This document shows, in pieces, positions 11,647-23,324 of a stretch of DNA of 64,000 nucleotides (the first letter of the stretch is position 1; each line of letters begins with the position of its first letter). The notes under the pieces are model-generated. The model saw only the letters and a list, made by a program, of their open reading frames with translations. It was not told the DNA's origin and did no database searches. The position numbers and the translations under genes were made by a program. The stretch comes from Candidatus Sabulitectum silens (GTDB lineage: Bacteria > Fermentibacterota > Fermentibacteria > Fermentibacterales > JCC-6): positions 62,001 through 126,000 of the forward strand of contig MJAN01000001.1 of the NCBI GenBank assembly GCA_001875255.1. The letters are read 5' to 3'.

Positions 11647-12496
11647 GTGGCTCTTTCGGTCACGGTGGTAACCGCCGCCTTCGGCAGCGGAGGAAGTGTC
11701 AGGCAGTGGGCAGACGCCTGGACCGGCGCCGGTGCCCGATGCGTTGTTACGGATAACGGCGGGGGACTTTCCGGGGACATGTTCCCCGGCGTGCTCCTGT
11801 TGCCATTCACTGGGAATACCGGTTTCGGCGGTGGAATCAACAGAGCGGTTGAAGGGGCCGATTCGGACCTCGTGCTGATAACGAACCCGGATACCCTCCC
11901 GCCGGGAAGGGTTCACTGGAAGAGCTTGCTGCCTTCCATGGAAGGAAAACGCTCTCCGCCGGTCAGTCGGTGAACCACCGGGGGGTGGAAGTGCCCTCAT
12001 CGGGTGTGTGGCCCGACCTGCCTGGGTGAGAAGACAGGTTCTGAAACCGGCGGACACCCTCTGGCGAAGATCCAGGAGGGACTGGCTGCAGGGCTCGCTG
12101 ATAATGGCCTGCAAAAGGGATTTCCTTGACCTGGGCGGTTTTGACCCTGGCTACCCCCTCTATTTCGAGGATACGGACCTCTGCGCCAGGGCTGTAAAGG
12201 CTGGTATGTCAATATCATACAACGAGAAAGCCACTTTTGTACACAACCAGGGAACCGGTTCATCGGGCAGCGCCGCCGTGAGATTGGCAGGTTTCCACTG
12301 GGGAATGGCTAGATTTTTTCAGAACCACCGACGGGAGGATTTCTTCGCCGTAAGGAAACTTATCCTTTTGAAGTGCCTGATTCGCGCCGTCATCCTTCTT
12401 CCGCTCAGCCCGGGAAGGGCGTCGGGATACATGAAGGGTTTCAATGCGGTGTTCAGGGGTATCCCACCTGCCCTTCCGGAGCGTGCCAATGGCTGA
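11647..12496 (+). CDS. Glycosyltransferase family 2 (frameshift ~11970)
   Basis: GTG start after AGGAGG; NTGFGGGINRAVEGADSDLVLITNPDT, GSLIMACKRDFLDLGGFDPGYPLYFEDTDLCARA. Confidence 0.85.
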
Positions 12497-14068
12497 GAGG
12501 AAGAAGCCCCGTCAGGACGGGAAGCTGCTGGGACTCTCCGCAATGTCCTTCGGCAACGCGGCATCCGCCATCCTTTCCTTCTTCAGGTTCGCCCAGATCA
12601 CAGCCATTTTCGGAGCAAACTGGCAGACCGACGCCCTGGCGGTGGCAATGGTGTTTCCCATACTGGTGAAGGACGTGGTGGCCCACTCCTTCGGCTCAAC
12701 CTTCATTCCCATTTACTCCAGGGTAATGGAGAACGGCAGTCCACGGGACGGCGTGGTTTTCGTGAACAGGGTGCTTTGCTGGATAATGCTTGTGGGCATG
12801 GTTTTACTGCCCTCCCTCTGGTACCTCAGCCCCTCTCTGGTGAGGCTGGTCAGCCCCAACGGCTCCCCGGAGCTTCTTTCCCTGGGGGTGAACCTTCTCA
12901 GGATCATATTGCCCATTATCATCATCGGCCCCCTGAAGGGGATACTCACCAACTTCATAACCTACGAAAAGCGTTTCAGGATACTGCCCATGGGAATAAT
13001 GCTGGACCTGCTTATCTCCCTGGGGATAATAATGGTGGTAAGGGATGGCATCGGCGTAACTATCATCCCGATATCAATGCTGGTGGGAGCTTTCATTGAA
13101 ACCCTTTTCCTCCTGTATCACTCATGGCGGAGCGGCTTTTTCATAAAACCCTCCGTGGCTGTGGACCCCTACCTCAGTCAGCTGGCGAGAATGTCACTGC
13201 CGGTGGTGATGGGCACTCTTGTGGGTTTCTTCGGCCCCATAGCCGACAAGATGCTTGCTTCTTTCCTGCCGGAAAGCTCGGTCACGGCCATTGACTACGC
13301 GAACAGGATAAAGACCATAGTTCTTTCCATAGTTTTGGGACCCGTCCTTGTGTTTGCCGACCTCTCCTTTTCCGCCGAAGCTGCTAGGGGTAAAATGGAC
13401 TCTCTGCTGGAGGTTCTGCGGAGGAACATGAATGTAACCTCCCTGGTGATGTTCCCCACGGCATTCCTTCTATCCGCCCTTTCGGTGCCGGTGGTTTCGG
13501 TGTTTTTTCAGAGGGGTAGTCTCTCCGGTTCCGATGCCGCGTACATAGGATACGCCCTTGCCTTTTATGCTCCATGGCTGGCACAGTTCGGCATCGGCTC
13601 ACTGGTCTCCAGAACGTTCTATGCCCAGAAGGACTCCAGAACTCCCGTGACCATTGGTATCATAGGGGTTATCGTTAATGTGCTCCTGAACCTGATACTG
13701 GTCGGCCCCCTTGGCATCGGCGGCCTCGCCCTTGCCACCACCGTTACTTCAACGGCCAAGACCGTCTATCTCATCTGGTCGCTCTCAAGGAAGATGGGGG
13801 GACTGAACCTGAAGCTGATCGCCGGGGAACAGCTGAAGCTCTTCGCGGCAAACCTGCTGGCAGTGGCGGCCTGCCTCGGGGCAGGATACATCTGGGCCTT
13901 CAGCACCGAAGCGCCCTTCACCACAAGGTCCTGCAGCTGGTGGTCTACGCCTTTACCGGTCTGTCGGTTCTGGTGGTGCTTCTGCAGCTGTTCAGAAGCA
14001 CATCCTTCCAGAGGGCAAGGGTGGAGGTCTTCAACAAGTTCGGGAACCGTATCTTGCGCCGTGGCTAG
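12489..14068 (+). CDS. murJ: MurJ/MviN-family lipid flippase (C-terminal frameshift ~13920)
   Basis: MOP-superfamily 13+ TM protein; FGANWQTDALAVAMVFP, ALAFYAPWLAQFGIGSLVSRTFYAQKDSRTPV. Confidence 0.85.
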
Positions 14069-15073
14069 AAGGTGTCCGCCAGTATTTCCCTGAACCGCTT
14101 TCTGGGGATCTCCACCGAGTAGTTCTCGTGTATCCAGCGGTTGGCTGCCCGTCGGGTTTCAAGGGTTTCCTCCCAGTTCTCTTCCAGGAAGTCCAGCTGC
14201 GATGCAAGCTCCTCGGCGGTGGTGAATGTCCTTACCAGTTCAGGGGCCTCAACTGCGATGTGAGTCCAGGGTTTCGCCAGGGTGAAGAGCCCGATGATAT
14301 ATAGGCGTTAACCTTCATCTGGTAGTGAAGGGGAACCTTCTTTATTGTTGCTACCCCCACCTGATAGTTCCGAAGAAGCTCCGGAACCCCAAGCCTTGGC
14401 ACCGGAGGAAGCCGTCTGACCCGGCCCCCTGTTTTACCGCAGATGGCATCTATCCTGCGGGTATCCTCTCCTGTTCCCACTATGTCGCCCTTCATGTTTC
14501 TCGAAGCATTACTCCCTCTATGAAGAGCTCCGGTTCCCTGAAGGGATTGATAGTGGTGAGAAGCACCACCCTTTCCGCCGCGGGATGCTCGGTGTAGGTG
14601 AACCGGGAAAGGTCCTGGTTGTGGGGAAGCACCTCCACGCCGGGCACATAGACCAGTGGACTGGCGGTGGCGAAGAGGGCGCCGGACAAAAGCCGGTTCA
14701 GCCTTTCCCCGGTTAGGGAAGGTTCAGGGGCGTGGAAGCGCAGGGCATAGGGAAGGCCGGCATAGAGGGCCTGGAAGCCGGCATCGGAGTCAAGGCAGAG
14801 AATGAAGTCCGCCTGGAAGCTCTTATAGTATCTGCCCATCTTTGCCCGGAAGAGACGCCTTGCGGCTCCGTTCCTGAACCGGTTGACGGGACCTGACATG
14901 GACCTGCCGGAAAGCACTCCCGCCACCTTGATCCCCTCAATGGTCCTTTCCCCCGGGGGAAAGTCCCGTATGAGATACATTGCTTCGTGCTGGTTCCCGA
15001 AGAGGTCGAGGGGTGTGGTCCATCCGCCGGAATACCCCGGTATGGTGGATGTGGTGGCTACCAGTATTCGCAA
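14065..15073 (-). CDS. Glycosyltransferase-like protein (frameshifted)
   Basis: GT-B style architecture, TTG start 'LRILVATTSTIPGYSGGW', C-terminal 'ELVRTFTTAEELASQLDFLEENWEETLETRRAANRWIHENYS'. Confidence 0.6.
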
Positions 15074-15074
15074 G

Positions 15075-15344
15075 TCAGCTCCCGAAGAGTGAATCGAATT
15101 TGTCAGCCCCGGAGGGGCCGGTCTCGTTCTTCCCGGTTCTCTCCAGGGGCTGCCACTCTTCACAGAAATTCTTGCCCTCCCTGTCCGGGACCGGTTCGGT
15201 GGTCATGGAGCGGCACATCCTTGCCCCTTCGTCCCAGAGACGGCATTGAACACAGCTGTGAAGCCAGCTTCCGCAGCCTTCGCAAACGGAGCTGAAGGCG
15301 ACTTTCTGAAGAGGCCACTCCTCTCCGCAGCGAATACACCTCAT
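15075..15344 (-). CDS. Small Cys-rich putative zinc-binding protein, 89 aa
   Basis: CIRC, CEGC and CVQC CxxC motifs plus additional Cys. Confidence 0.5.
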   Translation of the reverse strand: MRCIRCGEEWPLQKVAFSSVCEGCGSWLHSCVQCRLWDEGARMCRSMTTEPVPDREGKNFCEEWQPLERTGKNETGPSGADKFDSLFGS

Positions 15345-15345
15345 T

Positions 15346-17425
15346 CTAGAGGAACTCCTCGAGGATCTTTATGCTGGTAACCCTCCATTTGTCCTCCCTT
15401 TCTCCGGGAAGCTGGACGGTATCCCCTGTGGAAAGTCCCAGAAGAGCCGCTCCAAGGGGTGCTTTATAGTTGATGCAGCCCTCGCTGGAATCGGAATCGA
15501 GGGGGCCGACAACCTTTACCGTTTTCAGGTCAGTGCTGGAATCCATGGATTCCAGAAGGACCTCGGTGGGGGGGCAGACCATTTCCGCGGTAACCTGACC
15601 CACTGGATAGGGTCTGAGGAGCTTGAGCTCCTTCCGGAAACGGTTCAGTGTTTCCAGAAGGAAATCCCGTTTTCCAGGGCTGCGGTGTATTCGGCGTTCT
15701 CGGACAGGTCGCCGTGGGAGGCCGCCTCGGCTATCTGTCTGGCCACCGCCGGGATCTTCTCTCCCTGGAGGTTTTCCAGCTCCTTCATCCTTCGGGCTAT
15801 CCCCGCCCTGCTGCTGTAGATGACCTCGTCTTCCCAGAACTTCCTGATGTTGGTGAAGCCCCCGGTCCGTCTTCCGGACAGCTCCCGCCTGGCAAGGAGG
15901 ACCAGGCCGCTTTCCTGGGCGCGATGCTTTCCTCGAGGAGATCGGTGAGTGCCTCCAGCCTTCTGGTATCGAGGAGTGAGATGTGCTGTTCAAGCTGGGG
16001 TCTGAGCTTGTCCATGAGGAGATTGCAGATTCGTCTCTGCATTTCGGACTTGGCAAAGCTGAGATTTTTCAGGGCCAGAGTGACGATCCTGCCCGGTTCC
16101 ATGTATTCGCCCAGGTTGGCCGCCCTCTCAAGGGCCCACATGAAATGTGCTGTTTCCCCGGGAGAATCCAGCGCCCTGAGGAGATATTCGGCATGGAGTT
16201 CGGGATTGTACTTAGCCGCGAAGTCCGCCGCCAGTTCCCTGAGGTTCCTGGGGAGACGGTCGAGGAGGGTGAATATTTCAGAGCCACCGGGGGCTGTCCT
16301 GAAAAATCTTTCCAGGTATACCTTGCGGCACGTCAGCGAATGGATCTCCCCCATGGCCCTCTCCACCCTGACCGCCTTCGTTTCCACCAGGTGCTCGGTG
16401 CTCTCCTGGAAGCCCTTGATCTCACCCTTTCCGGAGCAGAGCCAGGCAAGTTCAAAAACCGCTCCCTTTTCGATGTCCACCATTTCCACCACATCCGGGA
16501 AAAGGACCTCCAGATCACTGAGTTTCCCGGCGGGGGCGGCCTTTATCAGGGATGTAACGGTTCTCGTTTTTTCCGACAGGGGTATCTTGCCAGTATCGAG
16601 AACCGCACTTACCTGGGTCGCCAGGGAGGTATTGTCCGCTGGAATTATGGAATCTCCCATCAATATGAAACCGGGGGATTCCTCCGCCGCCTTTTTAAGG
16701 GCTTTCCACATCTGTTTCGGCATCACATCGGAACCCTCAAGGAGCCTGAAGAGGTTTACCTCGGTTAGAGCTCCATCGCTGGACATGTCACTGAAGGCCC
16801 TTTCAAGGAGCTGTTCACCGCCCTGTTCGAGAAGCCTGGTGAACTCCTCTGGCCTTTTCCATCTTACAACGAAGAGGGAACTGGGGTCGATGGGGGTGGT
16901 GGAGTCCATCAGTGCCGCCAGGGACATGTCATGATCCCTGGACCGCTGGAAATCCACGGTGAAAAGACTTCGGGAAACCCTGATGATCTCGCCGGGACCG
17001 AACTCCCTGTGAAGTATGAAACTCCCCTTCTTGTATTTCAAAAGGTCCTTCAGCCTGGTCCAGGATTCACGAAGGGACTTTTTGCCTCCCTGTATTCCGC
17101 TGGCTGAGATGAAAGCCTCCAGGGGTTCGTAGACAAGGTACTTGTCACGGAGGGATTCTACCAGCACCGAGGCAAGGGTTTCCGAACGGTCAAAGAGGAG
17201 GGCGGCCCGGGATGTGAATTCAAAGGCCTTTCCGATGTCCTCCGAGTCGAATTTTTCCGCTGCGGTTTCCGCCAGAAGAAGTGCCAGCTCTTCGTCCCTT
17301 TTTCCCAGGACCCTCAATGATTCCACGAGGTCCTCTACTTTGGTTCCGCCGTTCAACGCTGCCTGCCAATGGGTTTCGAAGCTGCTGATCTCGGCGGTTT
17401 CCGCCTGTTTAACAAGTCTGGACAA
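15346..17425 (-). CDS. GreA-type elongation-factor domains fused to a large N-terminal helical domain (frameshifts)
   Basis: C-terminal 'VGPLDSDSSEGCINYKAPLGAALLGLSTGDTVQLPG' (GreA/B C domain), preceded by GreA-like coiled coil and ~500-aa helical region. Confidence 0.75.
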
Positions 17426-17520
17426 TTGCTTTTCCTCTCCGATAGTATTTCCCGGTATATTTACTGGAAAATAACACTCTGAGGTTCGCTGTGTTAGTCT
17501 GGCCGCGGAAGGAGAGATTC

Positions 17521-18376
17521 ATGGATCGACGGGAGTTTTTGGAAAAGGCCGGAAAGGCCGGGGGGGCAATGCTTCTTTCCTCTTTTGCCTCCAGGGCCTC
17601 GCCGGGGAAATGGAGCAGGGAATGGAAGAACTCTGGAACGATGGATCCTTCCTTCAGGACTGCGTTGACGCCTCCGGCGAAGCCCGGGGGATGATCAGGC
17701 AAGGGTCGACGGAGTCTGGGGGGATTACCAGACAGCGAACCTGCCGGACAGATTCCTTGACTGGAATCTGGAAGCCAGGCTGGAGGTCCTCGACAGGATC
17801 CTTGACATGGTCACCGGCCGGGGTGGCACTCCTCCTTCACTGGCCGGCCCCCATAACGCCGCCATGGCCACAAGGGGAGCCAGAAGGAACGACAGCGTGC
17901 TGACCATAAACAATGCCTTCAAAGGCATGGGCTTATGTCCCCGCAGGGAGTTGATAGCCGAAAAGATACGGCACATGAGGGATACCATTGGCGACCCCAT
18001 GCCGGAGAAAATAGAGTTCCTGAAGCAAATGTATTCCGACAGGACCAATTTCGACACCACCAAGCTGATCAGCCTTGAACTCTATTCCACACCGAACTTC
18101 GAAACCCATACCTTCATTAACCTGATGAGCGAGCCTGTTACCAGCCTGGTCTTCCTGGACAGCAAATCCTACGAGGTCCGGGGGGTAGGCCAGCTGGTGG
18201 ACTACTCCGAGCCCACAGAAGGCAGCTATGCGCTTCAGATAGTGGAGTACACCAACATCGCCCATTCCTACTTCCACGGCGAGTTCCCACGGATGTTCCC
18301 CGGCATACTGGTCCATGTGCTTGAAACCTTCGACAACACGCCGGGAACAGGTCGGGGCGTTCTGGTAAACGGTTGA
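17521..18376 (+). CDS. Secreted protein of unknown function with Tat-like signal (frameshifted)
   Basis: MDRREFLEKAGKAGGAMLLSSFAS twin-arginine-like leader; rest not recognised. Confidence 0.5.
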
Positions 18377-19023
18377 GCTGCAAACTGGTCATCTGTGACC
18401 TCGACGGAACCCTCATCTCTGTTTCCAGCGAGCTTGTTTTCGTGAAGGGCCTCCTCAGAAGGGGGGTTCTCCCCCCTGCGGTGATACTTAACTTTCTCTA
18501 TCACTACCTCAGACATCCGGTTCGCACCTTCAAGGAGGGCAGGGGATGGAACAGGGGATACTTCAGGGGCCTTCCGGTCCCGGTAATGATGGAGGAGGTC
18601 AAGGGTGATCTTCCCGTTCTTCTGGAAAGGGTCAGACCAGGGGTCCTCTCCCTTCTCAGGGAGCGCCAGGGCCAGGGCGCCGGGGTGGCGATCCTTTCAG
18701 CATCCATTACGCCAATAGTCCGTTCCGTTGCGGAAGCCCTGGGCTTTTCCGATTTCCGGGGCAGTTCTCCCCATGCTAAGAACGGTGTATGCACCGGTCA
18801 TCTCGTGGGCCAGAGACCATGGGGAAGGGCAAAGGTGGCCCCGGCCCTGGCGCTTATGGAACAGTACGGGGCGGCTCCTGAAGAATGCCTGGCCCTGGGT
18901 GATTCCTGGGCGGACCGTTTCGTTATGGAACTCTGCGGCGAAGCAGTCGCGGTTGATCCCGGAGGCAAGCTGGCCGCTCTGGCCGACGCAAGGGGATGGA
19001 GGGTGATTGAACGAAGGAAGTAA
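18373..19023 (+). CDS. HAD-superfamily (subfamily IB, SerB-like) phosphatase
   Basis: VICDLDGTL, ILSAS, LALGDSWADRFVM. Confidence 0.8.
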   Translation: MSCKLVICDLDGTLISVSSELVFVKGLLRRGVLPPAVILNFLYHYLRHPVRTFKEGRGWNRGYFRGLPVPVMMEEVKGDLPVLLERVRPGVLSLLRERQGQGAGVAILSASITPIVRSVAEALGFSDFRGSSPHAKNGVCTGHLVGQRPWGRAKVAPALALMEQYGAAPEECLALGDSWADRFVMELCGEAVAVDPGGKLAALADARGWRVIERRK

Positions 19024-19972
19024 AAGGGTCAGGGCCCTGGGAGCGTTCTCCGGCGGCCTCGACGGTATGCTTGCCGCCAGGGTCCTCATGGACCAGAACA
19101 TACATGTGGAGGCGGTTACCTTCGACAGCCCCTTCTTCGATGTGGATGCCGGAAGACGGGCGGCTAAGGAACTGGGCATACCCTGGCGGGGGGTGGACAT
19201 CACCGGGGACATACTGGCCCTTCTGGAATCCCCCCCCAGCGGTTTCGGAAAGAACATGAACCCATGCATCGACTGCCACGCGATAATGTTCAGAAGACTG
19301 GCTGAACTGGCCTGGGCAGAGGGATTCGACTTCATATTTTCAGGCGAAGTGGTTGGCCAGAGACCGATGAGCCAGAACAGGGGTTCCCTCAACAGGGTAA
19401 GGAACCTCTCCGGCACCGCCGGTGTCCTGCTGAGACCGCTTTCCGCCAGGATACTTGATCCCACTCCCATGGAGGAGCAGGGGCTTGTTGACCGCGATGG
19501 GCTTCTGGGCCTTAACGGCAGGGGAAGGACCGCCCAGCTGGAACTGGCCGAAAGATACGGCTTCAAACTGATCCCCGCCCCGGCTGGGGGCTGTCTGCTC
19601 ACCGACCCCGGATACTCGAAGAGGCTCCGGGTGCTGAAGGAGCATGGGCTTCTCAGTGCCGGCAACGCGAGAATGATACGCCTGGGCAGAATGTTCATAC
19701 TGAAGAAGGCCATCGGCATTGCCGGCAGAAGCGAGGCGGAGAACAGGGATATCGGCAGGGAGGCATTCGGCTGTCTCATAGACCTGGCCGATGTTCCAAG
19801 CCCCCTGGGCACCATTCTGGGGGAGGCAACCGAAGAGAACATCAGAACCCTCGCCGCCATAATGGCTCATACACCAGGGGCAGCGGCCCCTTCACCGCGG
19901 TTACCGCCCGGGGCAGTTCGAACTGGTAAAATGGATCCAGCCACCAGGGAAGGCTACACCGTAATCCTCTGA
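19007..19972 (+). CDS. PP-loop ATPase, ThiI/MnmA-related tRNA-modification-type protein
   Basis: AFSGGLDGMLAARVL PP-loop, NPCIDCHAIMFRRL, FSGEVVGQRPMSQ, APAGGCLLTDPGYSKRL. Confidence 0.75.
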   Translation: MNEGSKRVRALGAFSGGLDGMLAARVLMDQNIHVEAVTFDSPFFDVDAGRRAAKELGIPWRGVDITGDILALLESPPSGFGKNMNPCIDCHAIMFRRLAELAWAEGFDFIFSGEVVGQRPMSQNRGSLNRVRNLSGTAGVLLRPLSARILDPTPMEEQGLVDRDGLLGLNGRGRTAQLELAERYGFKLIPAPAGGCLLTDPGYSKRLRVLKEHGLLSAGNARMIRLGRMFILKKAIGIAGRSEAENRDIGREAFGCLIDLADVPSPLGTILGEATEENIRTLAAIMAHTPGAAAPSPRLPPGAVRTGKMDPATREGYTVIL

Positions 19973-20395
19973 TCAGTCCAGCAGCTCCCCGAAAAGTGAT
20001 ATGATCTTCCCCTCCCGGTGATCCACCAGCACCGGCTGATCCAGCATCATAGGGGGGAAGGATCCCTTCAACAGCCTGAGCTCCAGCCTGTCCCGTAACC
20101 TGATACGCGAGAGGAACTCCCTCTTAAGCACCCGGTGAACGTCCTGAAAACCGAACCAGTTGTCCTCGTCGAACTCCATGAACCACAGGGAAAGGGCCAG
20201 GGAAGCGGTGAGCCCCTTCCCGTACACATCCATGTACGCCTTATCCGATCCTGATCCCAGTGCGATCCCCGCGATCTCCATCAAAGCACGGGAATCCCCG
20301 GGAACTCCGCCCTCGGGTATGGGAACGGTGCTCCATGAAAGCTGGAAGCAGCCGGGCAGAACCGTTTCAGCAAGCTCTCTCAGTGTTTCTTCCAT
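19973..20395 (-). CDS. Hypothetical protein, 140 aa
   Basis: Intact ORF, GC3-biased codons. Confidence 0.5.
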   Translation of the reverse strand: MEETLRELAETVLPGCFQLSWSTVPIPEGGVPGDSRALMEIAGIALGSGSDKAYMDVYGKGLTASLALSLWFMEFDEDNWFGFQDVHRVLKREFLSRIRLRDRLELRLLKGSFPPMMLDQPVLVDHREGKIISLFGELLD

Positions 20396-20446
20396 TTAAC
20401 CTCCACTGATGAATATGCGATTCAGAGAGGCTTTGGGGAACCGGGG

Positions 20447-20480
20447 TTGACGGAGGCAAGAAGTGGTATTAGAGTACCAT
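20447..20480 (+). promoter_or_regulatory. Sigma70-like promoter with overlapping inverted-repeat operator upstream of Rrf2 regulator
   Basis: TTGACG-N17-TAGAGT with TGGTA-TTAGAG-TACCA (20464-20479) covering the -10. Confidence 0.5.
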
Positions 20481-20505
20481 TATACCAAAATAGAAGGGCT
20501 GGGAA

Positions 20506-20936
20506 ATGGCACAGACACTGAGGATATCCGAGGGGGCTTCAATAGCCATGCACGCACTGATACACCTGGCGGAAAAGCAAGGCAGGCCTGTGAGCAATGC
20601 CTCTATCGCCGAGGCTTTCAGAGTAAGCTCCAACCATTCCTCAAAGGTGATGCAGCGTCTGCTGAAGTCCGGCTTCGTTCAGGCGGTGAGGGGCCCCGGA
20701 GGAGGGTACACACTGGCCCGGGACCCGGGGATGTGTCCCTTCTGGACATATACAGGGCCATCGACGGGGAACCGTCGAATACGGGGTGCCTCTTCGGCAG
20801 GGGAAAGCACTGCTCCCTTAAGACCTGCCTCTTCGCTGCTCTGATAAGGGATTCCGAAGAACTGGTGGAGAAGCATCTGGGATCGGTTACCCTGGCTGAC
20901 TACATAGCGCTGAACATTGCGCTGGAGGAGAAATGA
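20506..20936 (+). CDS. Rrf2-family transcriptional regulator with Cys cluster (frameshift ~20725)
   Basis: LRISEGASIAMHALIHLAEKQG...RVSSNHSSKVMQRLLKSGFVQAVRGPGGGY plus CLFGRGKHCSLKTC. Confidence 0.88.
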
Positions 20937-21626
20937 TAAGGAAGATAATAAGGATAGACGAGGAGAAGTGCGACGGCTGCGGCCTCTGTGTTCCTTCATG
21001 CGCCGAGGGCGCGCTGCGGATAGTTAACGGCAAGGCGAAGCTGGTGAAGGAAGCCTACTGTGACGGGCTGGGTAACTGCCTGGGGGACTGCCCCAGGGGT
21101 GCGATCACCATGGAGGAGAGGGAGGCTGATCCCTTCGACGAGGAGGCGGTTCAGGAACACCTGGAGAAGCCGAAGGCCTCCGGTGGATGCCCGGGGATGG
21201 CCGCAATGAGCTTCGCCGGTAAAAAGGAGGAGCCGGAAGCGGAAAAGGAAACAATATCAATGCTAGGGCAGTGGCCGGTGCAGCTTCATCTGGTGAGCCC
21301 CGCCGCTCCCTACTGGAACAAAGCCGACGTTCTCATAGCGGCGAGCTGCGTGCCTGTGCCTCGGCGACTTTCAGAACAGGCTCCTGAAGGGCAGGCGGAT
21401 AGTGATAGCCTGCCCCAAGCTGGACAGGACCGAGGGCTACCTGGAAAAACTCACGGATATCCTGAGGCACAACGACATTTCAAGCGTTACGGTGGCGCAC
21501 ATGGAGGTTCCATGCTGTTCCGGTCTGGTGGCCATGGTGGAAAGAGCCCTGGCCGACTCGGGCAAAGTAATACCATACAGAAGGATAAAGATAGGCATCC
21601 AGGGCAGCGTCCTGGAAGAGAAATAG
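20933..21626 (+). CDS. 4Fe-4S dicluster ferredoxin-domain protein (frameshift ~21350)
   Basis: CDGCGLCVPSC and CDGLGNCLGDCPRGAI; C-terminal VIACPKLDRTEGYLEKL...VPCCSGLV. Confidence 0.85.
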
Positions 21627-21631
21627 GAGGA

Positions 21632-23277
21632 ATGAGAATGAGCAAGATGTTCTGCTATCAGTGCGAACAGACAGCAAAGGGAAGCGGCTGCGACACCTTC
21701 GGTGTCTGCGGAAAAGACCCGGAGGTTTCGGCGCTGATCGACCTTCTGGTACATGTGACGAAGGGGCTTGGCCAGTACGCCCACAGGGCAAGGAAGAACG
21801 GTGCTCTGGACGATTCGGTGAACCTTGCAACGGCGGAGGCCCTTTTCTCAACGGTTACCAATGTGAACTTCGATCCTGAAAGAATGGCCGGAGTTATCAG
21901 ACAGACAGTGGCTGCCAGGGAAAAGGCCAGAAAGCTTTACGAAGAAGCCTCGAAGAACCCGGAAAAACTCCAGGGGCCGGCGGTTTCCAGGTGGCCGACG
22001 ACCTGAAGGAAATGACAGCCCAGGGGCTGGAGGTGGGGATAGAAAAGAGGATGTCAAACCAGGGCAAGGATGTGACAGGCCTCCAGGAACTGCTTACCTA
22101 CGGCCTCAAGGGAGCCGCCGCCTACATGGACCACGCCCACATACTGGGCAGGGAGAGCGAGGAGACCTACGCCTTCTTCCATAAAGCCCTTAACGCCCTG
22201 GCGGAGAAGGAAAGCGATATCGATACCCTTCTGGGTCTGAACCTGGAGTGCGGAAAGGCGAACCTTGCGGCAATGGAGGTCCTCGACGAGGCAAATACCG
22301 GCACCTACGGCCATCCTGAACCCACCCCGGTGCGGATCACCCCGGTAAAGGGCAAGGCCATACTGGTTTCCGGACATGACCTGAAGGACCTCGAGGAAAT
22401 ACTGAAGCAGACCGAGGGAAAGGACATCAATGTCTATACCCACGGGGAGATGCTTCCCTGTCACGGATACCCCGGCCTTAAGAAGTTTACCCATCTTGCA
22501 GGCAACTACGGTGGCGCCTGGCAGGACCAGCAGGAGGAATTCGAGAAGTTCCCGGGGGCCATTCTGATGACCACCAACTGCATACAGAAGCCGAAGGAAA
22601 ACTACAGGGCCAGGATATTCACCACCGGCCTGGTTGCCTGGCCGGGAGTCGAGCACATCGAGGGATACGACTTCAAGCCTGTGATAGACGCCGCCCTGGA
22701 AGCCCCTGGATTCCAGGAGACCGAACCGGAGAAGACCATCCTGGTGGGCTTCGGCAGGAACGCTGTTCTCGGTGTTGCGGACAAGGTTATTGAAGCGGTG
22801 AAGGCCGGGGACATCAGGCACTTCTTCCTGGTAGGCGGCTGCGACGGGGCCAAGAGCGGCAGGAACTACTACACCGACCTTGCAACGACCATCCCCGACG
22901 ACTGCGTGATACTCACCCTTGCCTGCGGCAAGTACCGGTTCAACAAGCTGGACTTCGGGGACATCGGAGGAATTCCCAGGCTTCTGGACATAGGCCAGTG
23001 CAACGACGCCTACTCGGCGATACAGATAGCCCTGGCCCTCTCCAAGGCCTTCGAAGTGGAGGTGAACGACCTGCCCCTCTCCATGATACTTTCATGGTAC
23101 GAGCAGAAGGCGGTGGCCATTCTCCTCACCCTCCTTCACCTGGGCATAAAGAACATCAAGCTGGGGCCCACCCTTCCTGCCTTCGTTACCCCGGCGATCC
23201 TCAATGTCCTTGTGGAAAAGTTCAACATAGCTCCCATAACCACGCCGGAGCAGGACCTGAAGGAGATCCTGGGATAG
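21632..23277 (+). CDS. hcp: Hybrid-cluster protein / hydroxylamine reductase (frameshift ~21990)
   Basis: [70 protein letters not shown]. Confidence 0.96.
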
Positions 23278-23324
23278 TATTCTCGCTGGGAATGGAATGC
23301 CCCCTGCCGGAAGGCGGGGGCTTC

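Noticed and set aside
15648-16934. 428-aa plus-strand ORF
   Set aside because: Antisense shadow of the GreA-fusion gene; Ser/Arg-rich with no recognisable domain.
18697-19860. 387-aa minus-strand ORF
   Set aside because: Antisense to the HAD phosphatase and PP-loop genes, both of which carry clear motifs.
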